64,000 nt of DNA from Proteles cristata cristata (taxonomy: Eukaryota > Chordata > Mammalia > Carnivora > Hyaenidae). A model generated the notes under the pieces. The model searched no databases, was not told the origin of the DNA, and saw only the letters and a program-made list of their open reading frames with translations. Below are positions 22,263 through 33,005 of this stretch, in pieces. Within the stretch, counting starts at the first letter, position 1; the number at the start of each line of letters is the position of its first letter. The translations under genes were made by a program, and so were the position numbers. The stretch lies in the NCBI GenBank assembly GCA_017311185.1, contig JAESUZ010000139.1, positions 496,001-560,000 of the forward strand, given 5' to 3'.

Positions 22263-23009
22263 TTCTGTAACTCCTTCCGTTTGTGATAGTCACCCTTTCT
22301 AAGCCTCAAATATGAATGGAGAAATGTCCCACCAAGTATTTCATGCTGTCTGGCTTTTGAGCCATTGATCCAAATCTTTAGGGACTCTGTGCATGTGAAT
22401 GTCACAGAGCTCACACCAGCAGCACCCAATCCACTCAGCAAGGGTTTCTAAACAGTGGGGTGTAGATATTTCTACTAATGAATATGTTGCAAATACAAAG
22501 CGTTTGGGCCGACCTAGTTGAAATTTGGCAGATGTGACTGTTCCAAACTCAGCAAAGGGATATTAAAAATAATGAATTTAATAAAGAAGCTTTATTTTAA
22601 TTCAAAAAAATTTTTACTAACTTCATTGGTGTTTAATTCGTTTCCTTTTAAGGTTAATTTCATTGAGCAGAAAGGTTCAAATTAGGTTTTTGTGTGCATT
22701 GGTGCAGATCACCCTCACCAAATTACAGACACACACACAGGTCAAGCTACAATTGGGTCTGTGAAAAACACACAAATCAATGTCATTGTGTTCATGAAAG
22801 GAAGGAGCAGAGAAAGATAGGAACACTTGCTTAGAGTCACAGCAGCCTCCAAAAGTCCTACAAAAGGCCACATAGAACACAGTAGAACATTCGAGGAAGT
22901 ATCTTTGACATTATACTGTTTTACCACTCCATAATCCCTTCTCCTTCCTTACTGATTCCTGAAACAGGATATATCTCAACAATGATCACAAGAACTATAA
23001 CTTAGGGAA
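22263..23009. other. Unannotated sequence
   Basis: AT-rich patch at 22560-22650. A short ACACACAC run at 22728-22739. No gene is recognised. Confidence 0.4.
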
Positions 23010-23195
23010 CATTTAGAATTGTGCTGTTCATTCTGTACGTATTATACCTAGAAGCCATACAATAATCTTACAGATTTTAGTCTCATTTTCATGTAATAAA
23101 ACTGAGGCACGGAGAAGTTGAATAACTTGCCCAAGATCATAAAGCTAGCAAGTGAAGGAGGCCGGACTCGAATCCAGACAATCTGACCAAAGAGA
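23010..23195 (-). mobile_element. MIR relic, antisense
   Basis: ATAAAACTGAGGCACGGAGA, AGTTGAATAACTTGCCCAAG, ATCATAAAGCTAGCAAGTGA and GACTCGAATCCAGACAATCT match antisense MIR strongly, including the tRNA-like B box complement. Confidence 0.88.
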
Positions 23196-23377
23196 AATGA
23201 ACGAAGTGCTGCACTTTCCTAACCCTGTTGTAGTGGTCTCCTCAGACTGACAAGAAAATGGAGAAATTTGATCCCCCAGCTGGGACTCAATGGCAGAACT
23301 GTTAATGCTCCCAGACCCTGGGAGCCATAAGTAATCTGCTGCACCATGCTTGGAAAACATAGGACATATTTTCATGT

Positions 23378-23920
23378 GGGTATGGTAACCAGTCTTCAAG
23401 ATGGCCTCCACAGATCCCCACCCCCAGGTACTTACACTCTTGTGGAGTCTTTCCCATCTTATGCCACGGTTGGTCTGTGTGACCAATGGCAAATGGCAGA
23501 AGTTATAGCACATCGTTGTCAAGACGGGTTATACAGGAGTGTGGCTTCTGTCTCTGGTGCTCTCCTGGATGTACTCTCAGATCGTGGGCACTGGGTGGCA
23601 GCCAGCCCATGTGATGAGGACATTCAGGAGACGGTGGGGTCGCCATAGTGGTGAGGAACTGAGATCTCCAGTCACTGGCCAGCAAGGAATGGAGATCCTG
23701 CCAACTATCATAGTCCAGAGCTTTGGAGCAGATTGCCTGGCTCCAGCCAAGCCTTGAAAGGATTGCAGCCTGGCTGATAACTTTATTAGCCAGCACCACC
23801 CAGCTAAGTCACTCCTGGACTCCTGATCCTTAGATAGTGTATGAGATAATAAATGTTTATTGTTTTCAGCTGCTAACTTCTGGGATAATTCGTTATGTGG
23901 CAGCAGATAGCTACCATAAC
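23378..23920 (+). mobile_element. Solitary LTR of an ancient endogenous retrovirus-like element
   Basis: TGTGTGACCAATGGCAAATG, GCAGAAGTTATAGCACA, TGATGAGGACATTCAGGAGA, CACCCAGCTAAGTCACTCC, ATGAGATAATAAATGTTTAT and TGTTTTCAGCTGCTAACTTC are the order of an old mammalian LTR with its AATAAA signal. No internal retroviral region lies beside it. Family not assigned. Confidence 0.7.
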
Positions 23921-24193
23921 CTCCCTGACTTATCTGTGGTTTCACTTATGGTTTTAGTCACCAGCAGTCAATGATCATCCTGACTTGCTCCATAAGGTCA
24001 ACAGTACCTTAAAACTATGTCACAATGCCTCTGTCGTTCCCCTCACCCTGTTACACCTTCAGGAGAGTAAATACAGGACAATAGACACTGCAAGAGAGAC
24101 ACTGCATTCACAAAACTTTTCTTGCAGTATATTGTTATCATTATTCTGTTTCATTGTTCGTTATTGTATTTAATCGCTTCCTGTGCCTAGTTT
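23921..24193. other. Unannotated sequence
   Basis: No recognised element. A short frame at 23985-24173 is unsupported. Confidence 0.35.
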
Positions 24194-24206
24194 ATAAGTG
24201 AAACTC

Positions 24207-24423
24207 GGGCGCCTGGGTGGCTTAGTCGATTAAGCATCCGACTTTCGCTTAGGTCATGATCTCGCGGTTCGTGGGTTCGAGCCCCACGTCGGGCTCTGTG
24301 CTGACTGCCAGCTCAGAGCCTGGAGCCTGTTTCAGTCTGTGACTCCCTCTCTCTCTGACCCTCCCCTGCTCACGCTGTCTCTCTCTGTCTCTCCTAGAAA
24401 TACATAAAACATTTAAAAAAAAA
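24207..24423 (+). mobile_element. Felid CAN-SINE, sense, 13-bp TSD
   Basis: CGCTTAGGTCATGATCTCGC, GGTTCGTGGGTTCGAGCCCC, CTGACTGCCAGCTCAGAGCC, TTTCAGTCTGTGACTCCC and TCCTAGAAATACATAAAAC tail. TSD ATAAGTGAAACTC at 24194-24206 and 24424-24436, exact. Confidence 0.97.
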
Positions 24424-24436
24424 ATAAGTGAAACTC

Positions 24437-25011
24437 TGTGACAGATGTGTACGTCTAGATAAAAACATAGTGTGTATAGGATTCAGTACTACTTGAGGTT
24501 TTAAGCATCCACTGGAGATCTTGGAGCGTATCCCAGTGGATATGGGGCGGGGGGGGGCGGGCGCTAGTGTAATACATAAGTCGTGAGGGAGAAGACTACA
24601 TTAGCATGCGTGTGCCAGAGGCTAGGATAGGAGAAAGGAGTAGGCAGACCCCAGTGTGGTGGGGAGAGGGGTGGTGGGGAGAGGGAGTGGGGGGGTGGGG
24701 AAAAGATGATCTCCATGATCCGAGTGAGGAAAGAAGCACTTGATTGCAGAAGTGCAGCTTTGCTGTTCAGAAGTTTTTATTTGTGTGAGTCTGCAATCAA
24801 GAATGAAGGGGGTGGGGGTGCTCCATGCAAATCAGCATTGATGAGAAATCGTGAGGTAACGCGTGCCCCACGGGAAAGGGGTGTCGTTTTCTCCGAGGAA
24901 CCTGCCATAGCACATGGTGAGTCTTGCAGGTGCCTCTCGGGTCTCCCCCCTTTGCAAAATGCTCCGTGTTGGGGCATGAAGCTCCGCCCACCATAGGACC
25001 AAGCCAGGCTT
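24437..25011. other. Repeat-free, locally G-rich sequence
   Basis: Holds poly-G (24544-24561) and a G-run cluster (24661-24700, listed separately). An octamer ATGCAAAT lies at 24825-24832. No gene is recognised. Confidence 0.45.
24661..24700 (+). other. G-quadruplex-prone G-run cluster
   Basis: Six runs of three or more G (24661-64, 24668-71, 24676-79, 24683-85, 24689-95, 24697-700) separated by loops of 3, 4, 3, 3 and 1 nt. This meets the usual G3+N1-7 rule with two spare runs. In-vivo folding is inferred. Confidence 0.8.
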
Positions 25012-25404
25012 TGATTGCCTGTAACAAGGTAGCACAAACCAGATGGCTTAAAACAACGAAAAATTTATTGTCTCACAGTTCTGGAGGCCAGAAGTCCAAA
25101 AGCAAGGTGTCAGCAGAGCAGCGCTCCCCACATAGGCTCTCGGGAAGAATTCTCTCCTCACTTCTGCTAGTTACCGGCAGACTTTGGTGTTGTTTGCCTC
25201 ATAGACCATGACCCCAATCTCTGCTGCTGTTTTCACATGTCGTTCATCTGTGTCTGCGTCTTTGTAACACCGGTCGTACAGTGTTTAGGACTCATCCTGT
25301 CTTAACTCAATCAAATTGGCAAAGACCCTGTTGACAAATAAGGTCACATTCACAGGTTTCACATGGACATGACCTTGAGGGGGACGTTACTCAACCCAGG
25401 ATAC
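25012..25404 (-). mobile_element. MaLR/MLT1-like solitary LTR, antisense
   Basis: Reads TTGATTGCCTGTAACAAGG, CACAGTTCTGGAGGCCAGAA, GTCCAAAAGCAAGGTGTC, CAAATAAGGTCACATTCACA and ends with GGACGTTACTCAACCCAGGA, the reverse complement of an MLT1-type LTR from end to start. Non-coding relic. Confidence 0.78.
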
Positions 25405-25597
25405 CAGTGTGATCTAGTTTTCCAACGTGTCTCCTCCTTGCCGTCTATTCTGGGTACCTCTGGTCCTTGAGTGTGGCAGTGCTGTCTGATCCCCCCCACT
25501 TCAATCTCCCCACACAGACTCAGCTTCCATTTCTTTGAACCCTTCTTACCTGTTCTCCCAAACTCCATCTGCCTCATCTCTTCTAGCCAGAGCAGCA
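25405..25597. other. Unannotated sequence
   Basis: Nothing recognised. Confidence 0.35.
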
Positions 25598-25720
25598 GAG
25601 TGGCCAGGTGACAAAGCTCTGGTCTGGGATTGAAGAGAATGAAGATCTGGCTTTAGGCTCAGCTGCTCCAGTGTGGTTTTAACTTCCTGGATTATCTTTT
25701 TCCCCACCTATAAGAGACCA
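25598..25720 (+). mobile_element. Possible MIR relic, sense
   Basis: GCAGAGTGGCCAGGTGACAA, AGCTCTGGTCTGGGATTG, TCTGGCTTTAGGCTCAGCTG and TTTTAACTTCCTGGATTAT are loosely in MIR order. Weak. Confidence 0.4.
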
Positions 25721-25759
25721 GGCACCAGCCATCTATGTCCACTATCAAGAAGTGCTATA

Positions 25760-25972
25760 CTGGGGTACTTGGGTGGCTCAGTCAGTTAAGCATCTGACGT
25801 CAGCTCAGCTCAGGTCATGATCTCACAGTTCATGAGTTCAAGCCTCTCGTCGGGCTCTGTGCTGACAGCTCAGAGCCTGGAGCCTGCTTCGGATTCTGTA
25901 TCTCCCTCTCTCTCTGGCCCCCACCATGCTCTGTCTTTGTCTCTCAAAAATAAATAAACATTAAAAAATAAA
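25760..25972 (+). mobile_element. Felid CAN-SINE, sense
   Basis: ACTTGGGTGGCTCAGTCAGT head, CAGCTCAGAGCCTGGAGCCT body, AAAAATAAATAAACATTA tail. TSD AAGAAGTGCTATA at 25747-25759 and 25973-25985, exact, extending four more bases with one mismatch. Confidence 0.96.
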
Positions 25973-25990
25973 AAGAAGTGCTATATTGGG

Positions 25991-27879
25991 TGCACACAGT
26001 CCCTTGAACTCGAATGCCACATATATGATTGAAGAAACTGGAAATGTGTCATTTAGTATTTGCCTCTTCTTTCCCTTCAACAGATTAGTCTTACTAACTT
26101 TGGTGTCTTAACCTTCCGGATTCCTCTATTTTGGAGTTTCCAGTGTCCGCTCCTTTTTGGCCAGATCCTGGGAAGCACACCCGGGGCTCCGGGTGGAACT
26201 GTGAGCACATCCTCATGACATCAATGTAGTGACACTAAAGCCGCTGGTACCAACACGGGTTCCCCACAGAGAAAGGCCATGCCCTCCACGTTGAGGGACC
26301 ATGCAGCCAGGAACTATCTATCTCTGCACTCTTCTATCTCTTGGCTTTTTAGCCTCCCCTTTCCCATCCAAAGGCACTGAGCTACAGTTCCCTCAGCCTC
26401 TCTCAGCATTCCCTGTCATGTTCCGTTCCTCACCTCGCCACAAGGCATGGTGTGTCTAAGCAGAGTGCTGCTGGGCTGGGTGGACTTGAAGAAAGCCCGT
26501 CACAGCCCAGCCACTGAGCGGGGAGCGTGCCGGGAGACTGTGGGTCATAGCCCAGCTTGTGCAGGTGGCCAAAGGCCGCAGACTCCTACCAGCATGCTTC
26601 CCTCTAGGAAGAGCAGATCAGAACTGACCACACAGTTCCAGCCTGGGAGCCTCAGGGAAGCAAGGAGTGTGGCCTCTTCCCGTGGGAGGCCAGACACCAC
26701 TGGATCCCTCATTCTTTTTCTGATCTCTGGTAATTCCAGATACATCTAAGATGGGAAGACAGCATTCCAGGCAAAACTCTGGACCCCCTTCCTTCTCATG
26801 CTCCTGAAACCCCAGGCGCATGGCCCAGAGTCTGCAGGAAGAAGCCCACTCTTGCTTTGAGGAGATGGGGACTCCAGGAAAGGCAAGACAAAACTGAAGT
26901 CCCTTCTATGAACTGAAAAATGCTGCAAGAGCCAATTTTAGAGTGGGCTCAAAATCCACCTAAAGAACCTGGGTCTTCTCAGAGGACCAGGGGCAACTTC
27001 TGTTCTGGGCCCAGGACAGAGTCTGGGAAGCTGACATTCTTCATTGCACACGTTCCACATCAAAGCAGTTTCTCCAAGAAGCCCGGGAGAGGCTGAGGCC
27101 AGCTTGCAGGAGGCGTGAACACAGCGTAAGGGATGCGCCTGAACCGACTGCTCATGGCGCTCAGTCTCACATCCTCGAAGTCAGTCCAAGCTGGAAATGT
27201 CAGGCTTTTCTGCAGCAACACCAGGAGAGAATTTGAGTCACTTTTTAAGAGAGAGAGAGAGAGAGAGAAGAGACATTTAAGAAGAAAAATGGCGACAGTG
27301 TAGAGACTAGGTCATTGGGCAGAGGAGAAAGTAGAGCTCAACAGGAGGGAACCAAGGTGTGGAAATTCACCCTCAGTCCATGTCACAGTGTCACCGACTG
27401 CGTGAGCCGCAGATCTTATCCCTGGGAGCTGGACAAGCTTGGAAGCTCTGATGAGGCAGCCAGGAGAGACCCCAGCAAGCAGCTCACCACAGCTCCAGGG
27501 CAGATGGGTTCAGACAGACAGACGAGAAAGGGCTTAGCAAGGTCATGTGGTTGCTGACGAGAGACTTGATACCTTTACAGCACAGGGGAATAGGAAGTGA
27601 GGCAGAGTCCAAACCGCCCTTCAGGTGTCAGGCTTCATGGAGAAGACCCACTGACAACCCGTCTGAACTTGGAGCCTGCCCAGGGGACAGGCAAGGGGCT
27701 GACATACTGCCAGGGACAACCCAGGCTGACTCACCTTCCGGTGTGATGGGCTGAAAGAGGCTTGTAGGCACCACACACTCCTCTCAGCTTTGCTTTCCTT
27801 ACTTCAGACTCTGCATCGACGGCAGAGTATAGACGGGACTTGTTCACTCATCATCTGCCTCCACACACCGTACTGAGAA
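25991..27879. other. Long repeat-poor stretch
   Basis: About 1.9 kb with no recognised transposon. Open frames on both strands (for example 26447-26749 plus, 27315-27557 plus) are unsupported. A (GA)10 tract sits at 27249-27268. Confidence 0.4.
27249..27268. repeat. (GA)10 microsatellite
   Basis: Ten GA units, then AAGAGAC. Confidence 0.95.
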
Positions 27880-28448
27880 ATCCATCAAAGCGACCCCAGT
27901 GTTTATAGCTGCACTATCAGCAATAGCCAAATTGTGGAAAGAGCCCAAATGTTCATCAGCTGATAAATGAATAGAGGTGTGGTATATGTACGTATGTATG
28001 TACCTATATATGCAACGAGATACCACTCAGCCATGAAAAATAACGAAATCTTGTTATTTGCAACAATGTGGATGGAATTGGAGGGAATTATGCTAAGTGA
28101 AAAAAGTCAGTTAGAAAAAGATATATATCATATGTTTTCACTCGTTTGTGGAGCTCGAGAAACTTAACAGAAGACCATAGGAGAAGGGAAGGAAACATAA
28201 GTTACAAACAGAGAGGGAAGCAAACCATAAGAGACTCTTAAACACAGAGAACAAACTATACAGAGCTTTGATAGGGGCTGGGATTTGGGGGAGGATAGGG
28301 AAAATGGGAGATGGGTATTGAGGAGGGCACTCGTTAGGATGAGTACTGAGTGTGTAAGTCAGTGATGAATCATGGGGAGCTACTCCAAAGCCAAGACTGC
28401 ACTGCATGCTAGCTAACTTGACAATAAATTATTTAAAAAAAAAAAAAA
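27880..28448 (+). mobile_element. L1 3' end, sense, 5'-truncated
   Basis: TATAGCTGCACTATCAGCAA, CACTCAGCCATGAAAAATAA, ATGTGGATGGAATTGGAGGG, TGCTAAGTGAAAAAAGTCAG, GCAAACCATAAGAGACTCTT and TAGCTAACTTGACAATAAAT then an A tail. This is the ORF2 end plus the carnivore L1 3' UTR. It lacks the 5' part, the usual outcome of truncated retrotransposition. Confidence 0.93.
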
Positions 28449-30065
28449 GGCAGAATTTTGGTGCACTTCGTGCCAGTGCCAGGCACAGAGTGGATACTCA
28501 ATAAATACATTGGGAATGTATAATTAAATAACTGAATAAAAGACACCTATAATTGTAAAACACTAGAAATCACATTGTTCAGCAAAACATAGTGATTGCT
28601 TTGCTAACTCACTAACATTCGGTGACAAGGATAAGAGCTCTTTAAATACAGAAAAAAGCCAGAAAAGCAGATTGCAACTTTGTTTTCCAGCACTCAAAGT
28701 AACAAAATTCACCTTTTGTCCTGAAAGTTGAAAAATCATTTTGCTTCACAGAGCACAAGGAATTTGATACACTATCTCTGCCTCTGAGGATTCATACCCG
28801 GGGAGTTTTCTTTCTGTGTTAACCAAGACAGATAAGCTTGATCATTAGCACTGGAATCTAAAGATCCATAGCTAATTGGTTCTAAGACACATTCCACCCC
28901 CCCCCTACTCTACAATGTCTGAAACCATGTTTCATCTTATCAAAACACTCAGGGTTATGTGAGGCCAGCAGTGCCTATGACCTTGTTATCATTCTCTGCG
29001 CTCTTGCTAAGTCCCTCTTGGCTATTTGCATCACTGCGACTTCATTGGTTATAGTTATTCTTTATTCGCTCAGAGGACACTGTGATTTGGCTTTGAAAGA
29101 AAAAATTATAGTGTGTACACAGAAAGGTACAAAGACAGAGCACAAATTTGATAATGTTAAAGCAAATGTTTGATATTGACAGAATGACTATAATTCTTGA
29201 TTTTCTTGCAAAGCAACATCACGTGCTTTACAAGACATAAGGAAGGAATATGCCAATAACGGATGAAGTTTTGCTATATTGGTTCATTGATGTGTGCCCC
29301 AAAATTGACATACACCAAACAGGAGGTGCCATTTTCCAAATGTGCAGAAGGATTTTGGCAACTTACAAGAAAAGCCCAGAAGAATATCTTTTAATAAATT
29401 CTGCATCCCAATTATCCTGATGGTGCAAAAGCTGTCATTGCATGGAAAAAATATAGATGTTGATAACTCTGAGTTGAAAACAAAAGTCAAATTCTCAGTG
29501 TGTTTTAGGAATTCTCTCACCAAATTATCTGGCTTACATTTTTTTGATATATATCATATATATATTTAAATGTGTATTACTGTACATCAGAAATATAAAA
29601 AGAACTCTACATTTAAATAGGCTAAAAGAGCTCTTTTTAAAAGTATTAAATAAAAATTAAAAGTGCTAGTGCATTTGTCAGCATTTTTTCTAGTACATAA
29701 AATCACATTATGTCTTAAGTTTTATGATACACTCAATCTGATATAATACGGCATATCATATTTTGGACTCTCCTCACTCTCATTTTGTCTGAATTAATTG
29801 TTCAATAACATTTTTAGATTCTTAAAAAGCATCCACACTTTGTTCATGCATTTCAATTTTACAAACAAAATGGTTTAGCAAAATTGTCATAGAACGGTGG
29901 CCAACTGCTTCAGTACTAATTTGGAGGATTTCTATGGTGACCTGTTGTAAAATTGGCTTGTATGTGGAGTTCATAATGATTTCAGTGTCTGAAACATCAC
30001 ATATTCATGGGGGGGGGGGAATCCTAGCCATGAGAGAATATTACCACACATTTCAAATATCAAAG
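28449..30065. other. AT-rich repeat-poor stretch with CNE-like character
   Basis: No transposon recognised over 1.6 kb. An octamer ATTTGCAT lies at 29024-29031. A frame at 29342-29569 has no known homology. An 11-G run sits at 30009-30019. Confidence 0.45.
30009..30019 (+). repeat. (G)11 homopolymer
   Basis: Eleven consecutive G in otherwise AT-rich sequence; prone to length variation and sequencing error. Confidence 0.9.
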
Positions 30066-30074
30066 AAATGGCCT

Positions 30075-30302
30075 TCTGGGGCTCCTGGGTGGCTCAGTCG
30101 GTTGAGCGTCCGACTTCAACCCAGGTCATGATCTCCCAGTTCATGGGTTTGAGCCCCGCATCAGACTGTGTTGACAGCTAGCTCAGAGCCTGGAGATTGT
30201 TGCAGATTCTGTGTGTGTGTCTCTCTCTCTCTGACCCTCCCCTGCTCACACTGTCTCTCTCTCTCTCTCAGAAATAAATAAAACATTTAAAAAAAATTTT
30301 TT
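30075..30302 (+). mobile_element. Felid CAN-SINE, sense
   Basis: CTCCTGGGTGGCTCAGTCGG head, GGTTTGAGCCCCGCATCAG B-box region, CTCAGAGCCTGGAG body, AAATAAATAAAACATT tail. TSD AAATGGCCT at 30066-30074 and 30303-30311. Confidence 0.95.
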
Positions 30303-30374
30303 AAATGGCCTACAGTTCAAATATTGTCCACATCATGTCAGCACTGAATTCTTAGCTACTTAGAAAAACTTACC

Positions 30375-30771
30375 TGAATGGATCCAGAAGATGTGGTTTA
30401 TCTATACCATGGAATACTACATGGCAATGAGAAAGAATGAAATCTGGCCATGTGTAGCAACATGGATGGACCTTGAGGGTGTTATGCTGAGCTAAATAAG
30501 TCAGGCAGAGAAGGACAAATATCATATGTTTGCACGTACAGGAGGATTAGGAGGAACTTAACTGAGGAACAAGGGGGAGAAGAAGGTGGGAAATGGAGGG
30601 GGGAGAGAGGGAGGCAAACCATGAGAGACTCTCGAATGTTGAGAACAAACTGAAGACTGATGGGGCGGGAGGGGAAGGGAGGTGATGGTCATGAAGGAAG
30701 GCACTTGTGGAGATGAGCACTGGGTGTTATATGGAAACCAATCTGACAATAAACTTTTTTTTTTTTTTTAA
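30375..30771 (+). mobile_element. L1 3' end, sense, 13-bp TSD
   Basis: CATGGAATACTACATGGCAA, CATGGATGGACCTTGAGGGT, TGCTGAGCTAAATAAGTCAG, GCAAACCATGAGAGACTCTC and GATGAGCACTGGGTGTTATA, then AATAAA. TSD AGAAAAACTTACC at 30362-30374 and AGAAAAACCTACC at 30772-30784 (one mismatch). A complete 397-bp truncated insertion. Confidence 0.93.
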
Positions 30772-30987
30772 AGAAAAACCTACCACATTTCTTTCTCAGA
30801 AAACTAGCATTTTATTACTGGGAGGCAAGCTTGGTGTCAGCTGGGATAATTCGATTCCTCACTATGTACTTTACCTGGCATGGTGCCTGGCACTTAAAAA
30901 GCAGTCCATGAATATTTTTGAATGAGTGAATAAAAATCACTCCTGCTCAGGCTACAGGGATTACACACCAATCCTTAGTTCTTAGAG

Positions 30988-31190
30988 ACACAGTGTGGGA
31001 TAGTGAAAAGAGCATGGATTTTTGGAAGAAGATGGATTTGCCTTCTGGCCACTTGTTAAGAGTAATAAGGCATACTTATTGGGTTGCTGGAGAGATAAAT
31101 TGACATAATACCTATAGTGCACTTAGGGTGAGTGGAGAATATATAGAATATACTAACAAATATTTATTATTATTATTATTATTATTGAAT
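30988..31190 (+). mobile_element. MIR relic, sense, with ATT tract
   Basis: GTGTGGGATAGTGAAAAGAG, CATGGATTTTTGG and AGATAAATTGACATAATACC, ending in CAAATATTTATTATTATT. MIR order from the tRNA-like head to the tail. Confidence 0.65.
31164..31186. repeat. (ATT)n microsatellite
   Basis: Seven to eight ATT units at the MIR tail. Confidence 0.93.
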
Positions 31191-31421
31191 GTGGTAAGTA
31201 TTCTTTTAGAAATACAGCATAGGTAAAATGGGCCTATTATAGTAGACTAATTATAGTAGACCTATCAGTGATGATGGGGTTCCTTATATATTGTTAGGGC
31301 TTAAAGACTGAAAAGAGTGAGCTTGTAGGGTACAGAGACAGGACAACAAGAAAAAGACAGTCACATACCCAGTGACATACTAATTAAAAGTAGAGGTAAT
31401 GCTTAAAACTTGCACTGTCCA

Positions 31422-31641
31422 GGGGCGCCTGGGTGGCCCAGTCAGTTGAGTGTCCAACTTCGGCTCAGGTCATGATCTCACAGTTTGTGGGTTCGAGCCC
31501 CAGGTCAGGCTCTGTGCTGACAGCTCAGAGCCTGGAGCCTGCTTCACATTCTGTGTCTCCCTCTCTTTCTGACCCTCCCCTGCTCATGCTCTGTCTCTCT
31601 CTGTTTCAAAAATAAAGTATAAAAATTAAAAAAAAAAAAAA
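31422..31641 (+). mobile_element. Felid CAN-SINE, sense
   Basis: GGGGCGCCTGGGTGGCCCAG head, GGGTTCGAGCCCCAGGTCAG, CAGCTCAGAGCCTGGAGCCT, AAAATAAAGTATAA and A tail. Flanking ACTTGC repeats suggest a short imperfect TSD. It splits a hAT-type relic. Confidence 0.95.
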
Positions 31642-31643
31642 AG

Positions 31644-31830
31644 ACTTGCTTAAGACTTAATTTAGTTAATTAAAATTAAATACAACTCAAAATTCAGATT
31701 CTCAGTTACTCTAGCCCTAGTGTTAGTGACCACATGAGGCTAGGTGCCAGCATATTAGACAGCACAGCTGTACAACATTCCATCATTGCAGAAATTTCTA
31801 CTGGGCAGCATTGCTTTAGACCATAGTCTC
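31644..31830 (+). mobile_element. hAT-type MER element fragment
   Basis: AGTTAATTAAAATTAAATAC, CAAAATTCAGATTCTCAGTT, GCCAGCATATTAGACAGCAC and TTGCAGAAATTTCTACTGGG follow a common mammalian hAT MITE that ends in a ggacagcac..cag-type repeat. Exact family not assigned. Confidence 0.55.
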
Positions 31831-31946
31831 TAAAAAGTCTTGTTATCCATGGAAATTTTTACCAACCATAAGAATGGTTATGGAATTCCTTGGTTTCTAC
31901 CATCTCTTGGTAAGTAGTTTTGTTGTCTAAGAAATATTGTCAGTAG

Positions 31947-32095
31947 AAGACTATATGATGAGGTGAAAAGAGCACTATTTGAGAAATCTGTCGTAGGTCT
32001 GACTTGAACAACAGCTAAGCAACTTGCTTGAGCAAGTCGCTCTACTTCCTCCTTCCTCAGTTTTTTCACCTTTAAATGTATGAGTTGACCTGGAT
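31947..32095 (+). mobile_element. MIR relic, sense
   Basis: TGATGAGGTGAAAAGAGCAC, CAACAGCTAAGCAACTTGCT, TGAGCAAGTCGCTCTAC and TTCCTCAGTTTTTTCACCTT. Confidence 0.65.
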
Positions 32096-32223
32096 ACTCA
32101 CGTCACTGACAGCTCTTAAGCTTGGGAACTCCAGTAAACAACTGTTAGCTCCACACCATCCACCATTTTGCAGCTCTGCACAGCACCAGCATTCCAAAAG
32201 AGAGCAACCATGGTAAACAATGT

Positions 32224-32594
32224 TGTTATGAACTGAATGAATATTTTGTGCTCCCCACACACACCCTTAAATTCACAAGAGATCCTAACCCTTGATGTGA
32301 TGGATTAGGCTGTGGGCCTTTGGGAGGTGATTAGCCATGAGGGTAAAACCATACTGAATGGGATTACTGGCCTTATAGAAGAGACTCCAGATAGCTCCAC
32401 CCCTTCCAACATGTGAAGACACAGCAACAAAATAGCAGTCTATGAACCAGGAAGGAAGCTCTTCCCAGACACCAAATCTGTCAGCACCTTGATCTTGGGC
32501 TTCTCAGTCTCCAAAACTGTGAAAAATATATGCTTGTTGTGTAAACCACTGAGTCTATAGTAGTCTGAGACAGCAAGTTGAATAGACTGGAACA
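32224..32594 (+). mobile_element. MLT1 solitary LTR (ERVL-MaLR), sense, near full length
   Basis: Begins TGTTATGAACTGAATGAATA and ends ATAGACTGGAACA, so TG..CA ends are kept. Diagnostic text in order: CTTTGGGAGGTGATTAGCCA, GAATGGGATTACTGGCCTTA, TCTATGAACCAGGAAGGAAG, CACCTTGATCTTGGGCTTCT and CTCCAAAACTGTGAAAAATA. No internal region accompanies it. Ancient, non-coding. Confidence 0.92.
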
Positions 32595-32639
32595 ACTATG
32601 AACAACAAAGTGTGACTTTATCCTACCATGATGTACTCC

Positions 32640-32870
32640 AGCAAGCCTCAAAATCTCTCTGTCACCCTCTCTCCTAAAGTGGCCCCACATATTTTTTGCA
32701 TGTCTTTCTTTGTACCACACTGTCATTGTCACTGTCTGTAGATTAAGAGCTCCTTTTAGGTGGGCTCCTGAGTTTTTCATCATAATTTCTTGAGCACCTG
32801 GTGTAGAGGAAGAACTCAAAATGTTAGTGGATGTCTGAATGAAGATGGATGCAGTTCTGACCTTCTTTGA
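32640..32870 (+). mobile_element. L2 LINE 3' end, sense
   Basis: CACTGTCATTGTCACTGTCT, GATTAAGAGCTCCTTTTAGG and TTGAGCACCTGGTGTAGAGG, then GTGGATGTCTGAATGAAG. Diverged L2 terminus. Confidence 0.55.
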
Positions 32871-32894
32871 TGTCCTCATGATTCAAGTCCTGCC

Positions 32895-33005
32895 TAATGG
32901 ATAGCAGAGGTTAAGTAACTTGCCCAAGGTAAGTGGAAGATCTGGAATCCAGGACCAAGTTAAGCTGACTTCAAGGCCCATCCTCTTTTCATCACACTGC
33001 ACTGC
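32895..33005 (-). mobile_element. MIR relic, antisense
   Basis: GAGGTTAAGTAACTTGCCCA, AGGTAAGTGGAAGATCTGGA and ATCCAGGACCAAG, ending CATCACACTGCACTGC. Confidence 0.8.

Noticed and set aside
23378..23920. An endogenous retrovirus with coding genes
   Set aside because: Only a solitary LTR is present; no gag, pol or env-like sequence lies beside it or the other LTRs.
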